A model generated the notes under the pieces. The model searched no databases. It worked only from the letters and a program-made list of their open reading frames with translations, and was not told the DNA's origin. Below are positions 18,148 through 25,783 of a stretch of DNA of 64,000 nt, piece after piece. This DNA is from Ruminococcus sp. AM36-2AA (GTDB lineage Bacteria > Bacillota > Clostridia > Lachnospirales > Lachnospiraceae). The stretch covers positions 222,314 through 286,313 of the forward strand of contig NZ_QTYB01000002.1 of NCBI RefSeq assembly GCF_003461955.1, read 5' to 3'. A program made the translations under genes and the position numbers. The number at the start of each line of letters is the position of its first letter. The stretch's first letter is position 1.

Positions 18148-18791
18148 ATCCATACAGTGTGCTGGGAGTTCCCAGAAACGCATCTGATGATGAAATAAAG
18201 AAGGCATACCGGAAGCTCAGCCGAAAATATCATCCGGATGCCAATATCAATAATCCGAATAAAGATCAGGCAGAAGAGAAATTCAAGGAAGTACAGCAGG
18301 CGTACGAACAGATCATGAAAGAGCGGGAGTATGGCGGAAGTGCTTCGGGAAATGGGTATGGCAGCTATGGAAATTACGGCGGTTTTGGCGGCTATGGAAG
18401 TGCAGGTTCCAGTACCTATCAGGATGAAGAGAGCATGCGAAGACGTGCTGCTTCCAATTATGTGCAGAGCGGCCATTATCAGGAGGCTATGAATGTCCTG
18501 AATTCTCTTGGCCAGAAAAATGGCGAGTGGTATTATCTGGCTGCCATGGCCAATATGGGACTTGGCAATAATGTGACGGCTCTGGATCAGATCCGGGAAG
18601 CAGTCCGACAGGAGCCTGATAATGTGCAGTACCGCATGATCCTTCAGAGAATGGAGGGCGGCGGTGGCTGGTACCAGCAGCAACAGGATCCTTTTGGAGG
18701 AATGCCGACAGCAGGTGGAGATATGTGTGATGCCTGCTGCCGGACTATGGCCTGTGCCATGTGCTGGCCGGGTGGTATTTTCTGCTGCTGA
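18141..18791 (+). CDS. J-domain protein with TPR-like region and Cys-rich tail
   Basis: A 216-residue protein. Residues 1-62 are a J domain with HPD at 31-33, expected to stimulate a DnaK ATPase. A Gly/Tyr/Ser-rich linker (about 63-95) leads to a helical, TPR-like region (about 98-175), then a Gln/Gly stretch and a tail with seven cysteines (CDACC, CAMC, FCC). It lacks the DnaJ zinc finger and substrate-binding domains, so it is a specialised co-chaperone. The ATG at 18141 is chosen because it starts directly with the J domain and overlaps the DUF5685 stop by 7 bases. The Cys tail could bind metal or membranes (inference). Confidence 0.85.
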   Translation: MLDPYSVLGVPRNASDDEIKKAYRKLSRKYHPDANINNPNKDQAEEKFKEVQQAYEQIMKEREYGGSASGNGYGSYGNYGGFGGYGSAGSSTYQDEESMRRRAASNYVQSGHYQEAMNVLNSLGQKNGEWYYLAAMANMGLGNNVTALDQIREAVRQEPDNVQYRMILQRMEGGGGWYQQQQDPFGGMPTAGGDMCDACCRTMACAMCWPGGIFCC

Positions 18792-18973
18792 TGCGGAGGA
18801 TAACTATCCGTTTTGAGTATGTTTGTAAGGCGGATCCTGCAGATCCGTTTTGCGATAGATAGGGCAGAACATGTTTGTAAGTCAAACCGCGAAGTGGCTG
18901 CGCTCATGAGCGTGCAGCGGAGCAGAATGTTTTGCATCAATGTATCTGCCGGGAAAAAGAGGAGGAAATCGTT
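18792..18973 (+). repeat. Palindrome-rich intergenic region ahead of ddh
   Basis: No gene is seen. The stretch holds a GCGGATCCTGCAGATCCGT dyad at about 18833-18851 and an almost perfect palindrome GCTGCGCTCATGAGCG at 18897-18912, followed by TGCAGCGGAGC. The CTCATGAG core and GCGGA words recall the dispersed repeat at 13644 and 38158, but the match is partial. A GGAGGA ribosome site at 18961 serves ddh. Confidence 0.4.
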
Positions 18974-19960
18974 ATGAGTATAAGAATTGGTATCTTAGGT
19001 TATGGAAATCTTGGACGCGGTGTAGAGTGCGCGATCAAACACAATCCGGATACAGAGCTGGTTGCAGTATTTACCAGACGTGACCCGGAAACAGTAAAGA
19101 TCCTTACAGAGACTGCTAAAGTTTATTCTGTAAACGACGCAGAGAAGCTGAAAGATGAGATCGATGTCCTGATCATCTGCGGAGGAAGTGCTACAGATCT
19201 TCCTGTTCAGACACCGGAATATGTGAAATACTTCAATGTTGTGGACAGCTTTGATACACATAAGAGAATTCCAGAGCATTTCGCAAATGTTGACAAGGCA
19301 GCAACGGAAACTGGTCATGTAGGAATCATCTCTGTAGGCTGGGATCCGGGAATGTTCTCACTGAACCGTATGTACGCAAATGCCATCCTTACAAACGGAA
19401 ACGATTATACATTCTGGGGTAAAGGTGTCAGCCAGGGACACTCTGATGCAGTCCGCCGTATCAAAGGCGTAAAAGACGCAAAACAGTACACAATCCCTGT
19501 AGAGGCAGCACTTGAGGCAGTAAGAAACGGAGAAAATCCAGAGCTTACCACACGTCAGAAACATACAAGAGAGTGCTTCGTAGTTGCTGAGGAAGGTGCT
19601 GATCTTGCGCGTATCGAAGAAGAGATCAAGACTATGCCGAACTACTTTGATGAGTATGATACAACGGTACACTTTATTTCACAGGAAGAACTTAACCGTG
19701 ACCACAGCGGAATCCCACATGGTGGTTTTGTGATCCGCAGCGGAAAAACAGGATGGAATGATGAGAACAGCCATGTGATCGAGTACAGCCTGAAACTGGA
19801 TTCCAATCCGGAGTTCACATCTTCCGTTATTGTTGCTTATGCAAGAGCTGCATATCGCATGAACCAGGAAGGACAGAAGGGATGCAAAACTGTATTTGAT
19901 GTTGCACCGGCATATTTAAGTGCACTTGACGGAGCAGAACTTCGCAAAAAATTCCTGTAG
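18974..19960 (+). CDS. ddh: meso-Diaminopimelate D-dehydrogenase
   Basis: A 328-residue NADPH-dependent enzyme making meso-2,6-diaminopimelate from tetrahydrodipicolinate in one step for peptidoglycan and lysine. The N-terminal Rossmann motif GILGYGNLGRGVE is followed by FTRRDPE for the NADPH phosphate, SVGWDPGMFSLNRMYA, and a conserved WGKGVSQGHSDAVRRIKGV segment that shapes the active site. Length matches the family (about 320-330). The start at 18974 is preferred because GGAGGA lies 8 bases upstream and the protein begins directly with the Rossmann strand. It is a single gene with a terminator downstream. It implies meso-DAP peptidoglycan. Confidence 0.95.
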   Translation: MSIRIGILGYGNLGRGVECAIKHNPDTELVAVFTRRDPETVKILTETAKVYSVNDAEKLKDEIDVLIICGGSATDLPVQTPEYVKYFNVVDSFDTHKRIPEHFANVDKAATETGHVGIISVGWDPGMFSLNRMYANAILTNGNDYTFWGKGVSQGHSDAVRRIKGVKDAKQYTIPVEAALEAVRNGENPELTTRQKHTRECFVVAEEGADLARIEEEIKTMPNYFDEYDTTVHFISQEELNRDHSGIPHGGFVIRSGKTGWNDENSHVIEYSLKLDSNPEFTSSVIVAYARAAYRMNQEGQKGCKTVFDVAPAYLSALDGAELRKKFL

Positions 19961-20012
19961 GAAATTCTCTGTAACAGAGTTGTTACAGGAAGTAACATTT
20001 TTTATTAATATC

Positions 20013-20061
20013 AGATCCCCGGAATATTCAGCGCATATACCTGATGATCCGGGGATTTTTT
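20013..20061 (+). terminator. Terminator after ddh
   Basis: An ATCCCCGGA / TCCGGGGAT hairpin is followed by TTTTTT. A smaller hairpin CTGTAAC / GTTACAG precedes it directly after the ddh stop. The rest of the 360-base gap holds the promoter of the next gene. Confidence 0.85.
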
Positions 20062-20157
20062 ATGCTGATGAAGGTGCCTGCACAGGAAGAAGAATCCTGG
20101 AATCGGGATTTTTCCTGTGCGGAAAAGGAGATTGGAGAGGGAAAAAACGGGAAAGAG

Positions 20158-20186
20158 TTGACGGGAGATAAAGAATGGTATATAAT
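20158..20186 (+). promoter_or_regulatory. Sigma-A-like promoter of the wall-repeat hydrolase
   Basis: TTGACG and a perfect TATAAT are separated by 17 bases. The gene starts 134 bases downstream, so its mRNA has a long leader with no recognised structure. Confidence 0.75.
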
Positions 20187-20320
20187 ATGGACGTAAATTT
20201 GTAACAGAATTGTAATGAATTGCACGTTTTATTTACCGCTCACAGGATGGGCAGTGCAGACAACGATCAGCCGGACTTCATAAATAGTAAATATCAATTA
20301 TCTATCAAAGGAAGGTATGT

Positions 20321-21832
20321 ATGCGAAAATTAAGCAAAAAATGGAAACTTTGGGGACTTTTTTTGATCTTGATGTTTTTTGCAGCCGGAGCGACTGTACA
20401 CACAACTGTAACGGATGTACAGGCGGCAACCAAGAATGGTTTTAAAACAGAAGGCGGGAAGTCCTATTACTACAAAAATGGAAAGAAAGTAAAAGGTTGG
20501 CTTACTCTGAACAGAAAGAAGTATTACTTCAATGCCTCTACAGGAGTTCAGGTAAAAGGCTGGGCAAAGGACAGCAAGGGTAAACGCTACTTCTATAATG
20601 CCAATGGAGCTAAGGGCTATATGGCAACAGGCTGGCTGACAGACAGCAAGAAGAATACCCGTTACTTTAATCCGTCTACCGGTTATATGACAACCAAGTG
20701 GGCAACCATCAGCAATAAGAAATATTATTTCTACAGCGGCAATGGTGTTGCAGCCAAGAGTACGTTTCTTACAGATTCCAAGAACGTGACCAGATATTTT
20801 ACAAGCAAATGCTTTATGGCCACCGGCTGGGCAACAACATCGACAGCGAAGAAACGCTATTTTGACCCGAGCACAGGTGCTATGTATACAGGCTTCAGGA
20901 AGATTGGAAGCTATACATATTATTTCTATAAATCAAAGAAGTCCAAAGGCATTATGGCCACCGGATGGGTGTCCAATATTACCAGCGGAGTGAAATACTA
21001 TTTTGACCCGTCTACCGGTGTTATGGCTACAGGAACCAAGACCATTGACGGAGTGCAGTACACATTCAGCAGTTCCGGAGTTCTTCAGTCCAGCGGCAGC
21101 AATCCGAATACAACAACTCCTTCAAGTTCCAGGACGATCAAAAATTTCCTGGCCAATGCCCTGAAACCGGTAGGACAGACGCTTTATGTATGGGGCGGTG
21201 GACATAACTGGTCAGATGCAACCAGAAAAGGTGTAAGCTCCAAGTGGAAACAGTGGTATGATAATAATTCAAGTTCTTATAACTACAGAAACTATATGGA
21301 CCTCAGTGAATCTACAGAACAGAAGGGCCTTGACTGTTCCGGTTATGTAGGATGGTCTGTATACCAGATCATGCAGAGTAAATCAGGTGGAGTGAATTAT
21401 ACAACTGTTTCCGGAGATATCGGTTCCCTGTATTCTGGCAGGGGAATGGGAAGGGTCATTTCCCAGTCAACGCTGTCAAGTTCAAACTGGAAACTTTATC
21501 CTGGAGATATCGGATATAACGATGGACATACATGGATGGTTCTTGGTCAGTGCGCAGATAAGAGTGTTGTGATTCTGCACTGTACGCCGAATGCAGGCGT
21601 TCAGATTTCCGGAACACCGACACCTAACGGAACTTACGGAAGCCAGGCGATCAAGCTTGCAGAAACCTATATGGCAAAATATCCGGGCGTATCCAAATAT
21701 GATTACCATGAGTCCAGCGGTAATTACATCCGTAATGGAGCATATTTCAGATGGAACAGAAGCACACTTTCTGATCCGGATGGATACCTGAAGAAGACTG
21801 CAAATCAGATTCTTGCAGATCTGTTCAATTAA
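20321..21832 (+). CDS. Secreted hydrolase: cell-wall-binding repeats plus NlpC/P60-like domain
   Basis: A 503-residue exported protein. A signal peptide (about 1-36) is followed by about nine to ten aromatic Gly/Trp/Tyr repeats (about 40-255), for example GWLTLNRKKYYFN and MATGWLTDSKKNTRYFNPS. These are of the choline-binding / glucan-binding wall-repeat type. After a Ser/Thr/Pro linker comes an NlpC/P60-like cysteine peptidase domain (about 275-490) with the catalytic cysteine in GLDCSGYVGW and histidine in DGHTWMVLG. Such enzymes cut peptide bonds in peptidoglycan. The catalytic domain is larger than a minimal NlpC/P60 unit because of an insertion after YVWGGGHNW. It is the first of two adjacent secreted wall hydrolases with separate promoters. 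Confidence 0.87.
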   Translation: MRKLSKKWKLWGLFLILMFFAAGATVHTTVTDVQAATKNGFKTEGGKSYYYKNGKKVKGWLTLNRKKYYFNASTGVQVKGWAKDSKGKRYFYNANGAKGYMATGWLTDSKKNTRYFNPSTGYMTTKWATISNKKYYFYSGNGVAAKSTFLTDSKNVTRYFTSKCFMATGWATTSTAKKRYFDPSTGAMYTGFRKIGSYTYYFYKSKKSKGIMATGWVSNITSGVKYYFDPSTGVMATGTKTIDGVQYTFSSSGVLQSSGSNPNTTTPSSSRTIKNFLANALKPVGQTLYVWGGGHNWSDATRKGVSSKWKQWYDNNSSSYNYRNYMDLSESTEQKGLDCSGYVGWSVYQIMQSKSGGVNYTTVSGDIGSLYSGRGMGRVISQSTLSSSNWKLYPGDIGYNDGHTWMVLGQCADKSVVILHCTPNAGVQISGTPTPNGTYGSQAIKLAETYMAKYPGVSKYDYHESSGNYIRNGAYFRWNRSTLSDPDGYLKKTANQILADLFN

Positions 21833-21880
21833 AAACAGGCTGCAACAGAAATATCAAAAAATTTTATTGAATCAACAAAA

Positions 21881-21916
21881 AGGGAGAACCGAAAATGCAA
21901 GGTTCTCTCTTTTTTA
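21881..21916 (+). terminator. Terminator after the wall-repeat hydrolase
   Basis: Arms GGGAGAACC and GGTTCTCTC enclose a 10-base loop, followed by TTTTTT. Confidence 0.9.
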
Positions 21917-21971
21917 ATGTCAAAATAATTAATAAATGTTACAAAGTTTTAAACTAATTGATAGAAAAACC

Positions 21972-22000
21972 TTGCAATCCAAATAACACTGTGTTAATAT
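21972..22000 (+). promoter_or_regulatory. Putative promoter of the coiled-coil NlpC/P60 gene
   Basis: TTGCAA and TAATAT are separated by 17 bases, 145 bases ahead of the gene. The leader is A-rich with no recognised structure. Motif match is moderate. Confidence 0.45.
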
Positions 22001-22145
22001 ATAAAAAGATTGGAACAAGATATTGCAGAAATATTACATGAACTGCTGAGAATGAAATAACAGCAGAGACAAGTAAACAAACGACAGACACAGAGAACTG
22101 TCGGATAAATCAGAATTCAGAATCAGATTGCGAGGGTGAACAGTC

Positions 22146-23627
22146 ATGAAGAAAAGAATATTATGTCTGACACTGGCGCTCATCATCAGCGGAGCACAGG
22201 TAGTCAGCGTAAGCGCAACAAGAGAAGATGAGGCAGCACTTCAGCAGGAAATGGATGCAACCAATGAACAGCTGAATGCGACTTATTCCAGATTGGATGA
22301 TCTTTCCGCACAGAAATCACAGATTGAAGGCGAAATTTCCACTCTTGATGCCAATCTTGTAAACGTGATGGTTTCAATCCAGACACTGGAGGGAGACATC
22401 TCTAATAAAGAAGCTGATATTGCTTCTACCCAGACGAACCTTGAGAAGGCTAAGAATGCCAAGACCAAGCAGTATGAGGCAATGAAGAAGCGTATTCAGT
22501 ATCTCTATGAGAAAGGTGGAGATGATGCATGGTTCCAGATGATGCTTAATGCAGAGAACCTGTCAGATCTTCTCACGAAAGCTGAGTACACACAGAAGAC
22601 ATATGAACAGGACAGAAAGAGCCTTGAGAAGTATTCCAATACCATTCAGCAGGTTGCCAACCTGGAAGCTCAGTATACACAGGAGAAGGCAGAACTTGAG
22701 GGAATGAAGCAGGAGTACGAGGCTGAGTCACAGAATCTGCAGGTACAGCTGGATGAGAAGCGTGCCACATCTGCGGATTATGACAATGAGATCGCTTATG
22801 CACAGCAGCAGGCTACAGACTATGCGAACCTTCTTGCAGAGCAGACAGCAGAGCTTCAGAGATTAGAGGCTGAGCGTATTGCAGCAGAGGAAGAGGCAAG
22901 ACGTCAGGCCGAGGCTGAAGCAGCAGCGAGAGCACAGGCTGAGGCAGAAGAGGAAGCAAGACGCCAGGCAGAGCAGGAAGCACAGCAGGATGAGGCGGAC
23001 GAGAGCGAAGACGTACAGTACGATGAGGACGGCGACGTGATTGAGAATACAGATGAGGATACTGCAGAGGATGACACCGAGCATGTGGATGAAGATGCAG
23101 ACAATGGTGAAAATGATGATGCGCAGTATGATGAAGATGGCAATGTGATCGAAGATGACGCGTCCGGGGATACTGAGAATACAGAGGATAATGCAGACGC
23201 AGATTACGATAACAGCACAGATGCATCCGAAGAAGGTGCAGAGGACACATCCTCAGACAGTGACAGTTCTTCTTACAGCAGCGGTTCAGGATCTTCTGTT
23301 GTGAATTATGCCACACAGTTTGTAGGAAATCCTTACGTATGGGGCGGAACAAGCCTTACCAATGGTGCAGACTGCTCCGGTTTTGTACAGAGTGTATATG
23401 CCAATTTTGGCGTAAGCCTTCCGAGAACTTCCTATGAGCAGCAGAATGCAGGTACTGAGGTATCTTATGCAGATGCCCAGCCAGGAGATCTGATCTGCTA
23501 TGGTGGACATGTGGCTATTTACATGGGCAATGGACAGATCGTACATGCATCGAACTCTCAGGACGGGATCAAGATCAGCAATGATGCTACATACAGAACA
23601 ATTGTATCTGTAAGACGTCTTGTATAA
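22146..23627 (+). CDS. Secreted coiled-coil NlpC/P60 peptidoglycan hydrolase
   Basis: A 493-residue exported protein of PcsB/CwlO-like design. A signal peptide (cleavage near VSA, about 26) is followed by a long coiled coil (about 30-285) rich in Gln, Glu, Ala and Lys, with an EEEARRQAEAEAAARAQ run near its end. Next comes a very acidic segment (about 285-375) holding two copies of QYDEDG(D/N)VIE, and a C-terminal NlpC/P60 domain (about 380-493). That domain has VWGGTSLTNGADCSGFV with the catalytic cysteine, GGHVAIYMGNG with the histidine, and IVHAS. In relatives the coiled coil is controlled by FtsEX at the septum or wall. No ftsEX lies nearby. It has its own promoter and terminator. Confidence 0.9.
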   Translation: MKKRILCLTLALIISGAQVVSVSATREDEAALQQEMDATNEQLNATYSRLDDLSAQKSQIEGEISTLDANLVNVMVSIQTLEGDISNKEADIASTQTNLEKAKNAKTKQYEAMKKRIQYLYEKGGDDAWFQMMLNAENLSDLLTKAEYTQKTYEQDRKSLEKYSNTIQQVANLEAQYTQEKAELEGMKQEYEAESQNLQVQLDEKRATSADYDNEIAYAQQQATDYANLLAEQTAELQRLEAERIAAEEEARRQAEAEAAARAQAEAEEEARRQAEQEAQQDEADESEDVQYDEDGDVIENTDEDTAEDDTEHVDEDADNGENDDAQYDEDGNVIEDDASGDTENTEDNADADYDNSTDASEEGAEDTSSDSDSSSYSSGSGSSVVNYATQFVGNPYVWGGTSLTNGADCSGFVQSVYANFGVSLPRTSYEQQNAGTEVSYADAQPGDLICYGGHVAIYMGNGQIVHASNSQDGIKISNDATYRTIVSVRRLV

Positions 23628-23658
23628 TAAGAACGTACAACAGAAAATAAAAATACAG

Positions 23659-23689
23659 CAGCCCGACAGCAGTTTGTCGGGCTGTTTTT
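23659..23689 (+). terminator. Terminator after the coiled-coil hydrolase
   Basis: Ten-base arms CAGCCCGACA-like and TGTCGGGCTG enclose a 6-base loop, followed by TTTTT. Confidence 0.92.
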
Positions 23690-23775
23690 GACGTCGAAAA
23701 AAATACTGAAAACCCATGGAACGGAGTGAACAGCAACAAAACATGCTCATAAATATATAAATATTAAAAATAGTA

Positions 23776-23804
23776 TTGACATATAATTAACAGGATGTTA
23801 TTAT
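23776..23804 (+). promoter_or_regulatory. Promoter of the second cobalamin-riboswitch transcript
   Basis: A perfect TTGACA and TATTAT are separated by 17 bases. A TATAAT three bases further is an alternative -10 with a 20-base spacer. The riboswitch begins about 30 bases downstream. Confidence 0.7.
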
Positions 23805-23835
23805 AATATCAGTATAATTCCATATTGAACATAGC

Positions 23836-24020
23836 AAGTGCTGAGGGCATCTGACAGTCATGGATTATCAGAAGCCAGCAGAAAAGGGAATCAGGTGAGA
23901 AACCTGAGCGATCCGGTCACTGTAACGGAGGAGCGAATCTCAGAATCCATTGTACCTATGTATGAGAAGGAGAGAGGAGCCATGATCCCGGAGCCAGGAA
24001 ACCTGCTTGTTATGGCGAGG
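23836..24020 (+). promoter_or_regulatory. Second cobalamin (B12) riboswitch
   Basis: The conserved core reads GGGAATCAGGTGAGAAACCT, then GATCCGGTCACTGTAACGG, then the B12 box AGCCAGGAAACCTGC at 23992-24006. A hairpin with T run follows at 24079-24110. The first gene downstream on this strand is a small Cys-rich protein at 24291, so that gene is the likely target. The box matches the consensus better than the riboswitch at 7.4 kb does. Confidence 0.92.
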
Positions 24021-24078
24021 TTAAACTTCCGTGTAAAGTGTAACAACCATTTCAGGGACTCCGCACCCCTGGGACGTT

Positions 24079-24110
24079 GTCTACTTTTTTACGAGAGTAG
24101 GCATTTTTTT
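24079..24110 (+). terminator. Riboswitch-linked terminator
   Basis: Arms GTCTACT and AGTAGGC (one G-U pair) enclose a 10-base loop, followed by seven T residues after one A. A weaker second hairpin, GGGGT / ACCTC at 24220-24238 followed by seven T residues, lies between it and the gene. The 180 bases in between hold no gene. Confidence 0.72.
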
Positions 24111-24290
24111 ATGGAATGCGCCTGTTCATATGAATTATACATGATTAAATGGCAGGCGATACTACTCCGGATACATTCGTTCCCTCCGCGCACTCATGAA
24201 CGGATTATATTTCTACCCCGGGGTGGGATCGCTACCTCTTTTTTTACGGAAAAATTAAGAGAGTGCATGATCCGGGAGGAGATAAGAACC

Positions 24291-24596
24291 ATGGAGAAAC
24301 CATATTGGGAGGGAAAAGAATATTCCTATTTCAGCCACAAAAAATGCGAGTATTTTCCATGCCATAAAGGAGCAGATCCGGAAAATTTTAACTGCCTGTT
24401 CTGTTATTGTCCGCTGTATGCACTGGGAGATAAATGCGGTGGTAATTTTCATTTTACGGAAAGCGGAATCAAGGACTGCACTGCGTGTAAACTTCCTCAC
24501 AGAAGAGAGAATTATGGATATATCACAGGAAAATATCAGGAACTTGCGGATATGATAAGAAAGCAGAGAGAGAATTCTCAGGCAGATGAGAAATGA
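24291..24596 (+). CDS. Cysteine-rich small-domain protein under B12 riboswitch control
   Basis: A 101-residue cytoplasmic protein. Residues 1-75 hold seven cysteines in the pattern KCEYFPCHKG, NCLFCYCPLYALGDKCGG and KDCTACKLPHR, which I recognise as the Cysteine-rich small domain family (PF04071 type), a presumed metal-binding domain. Relatives are often near or fused to cobalamin biosynthesis or salvage genes. The start at 24291 is chosen because GGGAGGAG lies 9-10 bases upstream and the conserved domain starts at once; longer in-frame starts would run into the riboswitch. The riboswitch strengthens a role in cobalt or corrinoid handling, but the reaction is unknown. Confidence 0.85.
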   Translation: MEKPYWEGKEYSYFSHKKCEYFPCHKGADPENFNCLFCYCPLYALGDKCGGNFHFTESGIKDCTACKLPHRRENYGYITGKYQELADMIRKQRENSQADEK

Positions 24597-24630
24597 TAAT
24601 AAAGAAAATATAATATAACCCGAAATAATA

Positions 24631-24676
24631 AGCTAGCTCGGACACATGGTAAAATGTGTCTGAGCTGGCTTTTTTG
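24631..24676 (+). terminator. Terminator after the Cys-rich gene
   Basis: Long arms AGCTAGCTCGGACACAT and ATGTGTCTGAGCTGGCT (G-U pairs included) enclose a short loop, followed by TTTTTT. Confidence 0.9.
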
Positions 24677-24745
24677 GTTGTGAGTCAAACATGAATGTGT
24701 ATTCGGATACATTTTATGTATATTCGATCTTACTGTTTTACCAGA

Positions 24746-25459
24746 TCATCTGGTCTGCAGAAATACCTTCAATCTTGGAAGCTGATTGTTCAGAATCAGC
24801 TGTTCCGGGAACATGGCCTGATGAACAAATTCAGCAGCACAGGTAAAATCACCGATGTGTTCCGGACCGTGACTGTCACTGGAGAGCAGCAGCGGCAGAT
24901 GATATTTGCGGCAGCAGCGGAGAATCTCATAACAGTTTTCTCTGGTATCACCACGGTAGCCATATGGAGCCAGGGAAGCTTCGTTAATTTCAAAGATTGT
25001 TCCGGTTTCTCTGGCAGTTCGGGCAAGAACATCATAATTTACCGGATAATGGGTGTTGTCGCTGTGACCGAGGATTTTGACACAGGGATTCTTCATGACA
25101 TTGACAAAAGCTTCTGTGTTCTCGTCTCTGGTACCGGGACGGTAGTTCCAGGTATGCATGCTTGCGATGGCATAATCAAGTTTACATAATAATTCCTGAT
25201 CCAGATCTACAGTTCCCTTCCGGTCCAGAATATTCAGTTCGATTCCGTAGAGCAGATCTACTCCGAAATGTTTTTTCGGAGAATAGGTAAGGCTCCGGAA
25301 ATAGGAAGAAGTTCCGGCAGCCAGAGTTCCGGGACCGTGGTCTGTGATTCCGAGAAGCCGGAGGCCCTTCCCTGCGGCTGCCCGGGCCATATTGGTGATG
25401 GTGCATTCCGTGCCGTGGCCGCTGGCGATGGAATGTGTATGCATATCAGAAAGATACAT
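24746..25459 (-). CDS. PHP-domain phosphoesterase (YcdX-like)
   Basis: A 237-residue single-domain PHP hydrolase. The metal-binding motifs are in order: DMHTHSIASGHG at the N-terminus, ITDHGPG, GIELNI, ASMHTW, ILGHSDN and SSDSHGPEHIG at the C-terminal end. This is the full set for a trinuclear metal site, as in E. coli YcdX, a phosphatase of unknown physiological substrate. It is the only - strand gene in its area, with an AGAGGTG ribosome site, and is divergent from the microcompartment operon. There is no sign that it is part of that pathway. Confidence 0.88.
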   Translation of the reverse strand: MYLSDMHTHSIASGHGTECTITNMARAAAGKGLRLLGITDHGPGTLAAGTSSYFRSLTYSPKKHFGVDLLYGIELNILDRKGTVDLDQELLCKLDYAIASMHTWNYRPGTRDENTEAFVNVMKNPCVKILGHSDNTHYPVNYDVLARTARETGTIFEINEASLAPYGYRGDTRENCYEILRCCRKYHLPLLLSSDSHGPEHIGDFTCAAEFVHQAMFPEQLILNNQLPRLKVFLQTR

Positions 25460-25478
25460 AAATTTACACCTCTTTTAC

Positions 25479-25512
25479 TGTTCATGAACATGTGACGGAA
25501 TATCCGCTTGAC
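25479..25512 (+). repeat. Dispersed palindromic repeat, short copy
   Basis: TGTTCATGAACATGTG is followed by ACGGAATATCCGCTTGAC. The palindrome and the CGGA-N-TCCGCTT hairpin match the longer copies at 13644-13698 and 38158-38213, with the middle part missing. It lies in the 5' region of the PHP gene. Confidence 0.55.
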
Positions 25513-25572
25513 TAAAGGAATTTCTATATAAATCCAAGTATGGCAGAGCAGAAAAGCAAAGTCAATAGAGAA

Positions 25573-25607
25573 AAACATAAAAATACAAAAAACAAATAAA
25601 ATCAACA
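25573..25607 (+). promoter_or_regulatory. A/C-rich operator-like array upstream of the GRE operon
   Basis: Repeated ACA/ACAA words separated by A runs (ACATAAAAATACAAAAAACA, then AATAAAATCAACA) lie about 55 bases ahead of the -35 box. The array resembles the one at 29178-29240 ahead of the second microcompartment promoter. DeoR-family regulators often bind tandem A/C-rich or T/G-rich words such as TGTTT and AAACA, and a DeoR gene is encoded in this locus. Operator function is inference. Confidence 0.5.
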
Positions 25608-25660
25608 GGGTGCAACCGATAAAAACCACAAAAACAGCTAGAAACACATGTTGGATTTCG

Positions 25661-25689
25661 TTGACATCGAAGTGGGGGTAAGGTATAAT
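25661..25689 (+). promoter_or_regulatory. Consensus sigma-A promoter of the GRE-activase operon
   Basis: A perfect TTGACA and a perfect TATAAT are separated by 17 bases, the best promoter match in the window. The start codon lies about 95 bases downstream. Such strength would need repression in the absence of substrate. Confidence 0.85.
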
Positions 25690-25783
25690 GAAATTACATG
25701 AGCACATAGCCGGACAGGAGCGGTTCTGGAAGCGTGGAGGCAGACAGATCACCAGAAACAACCGGTTATGAGAAAGGAGAATC

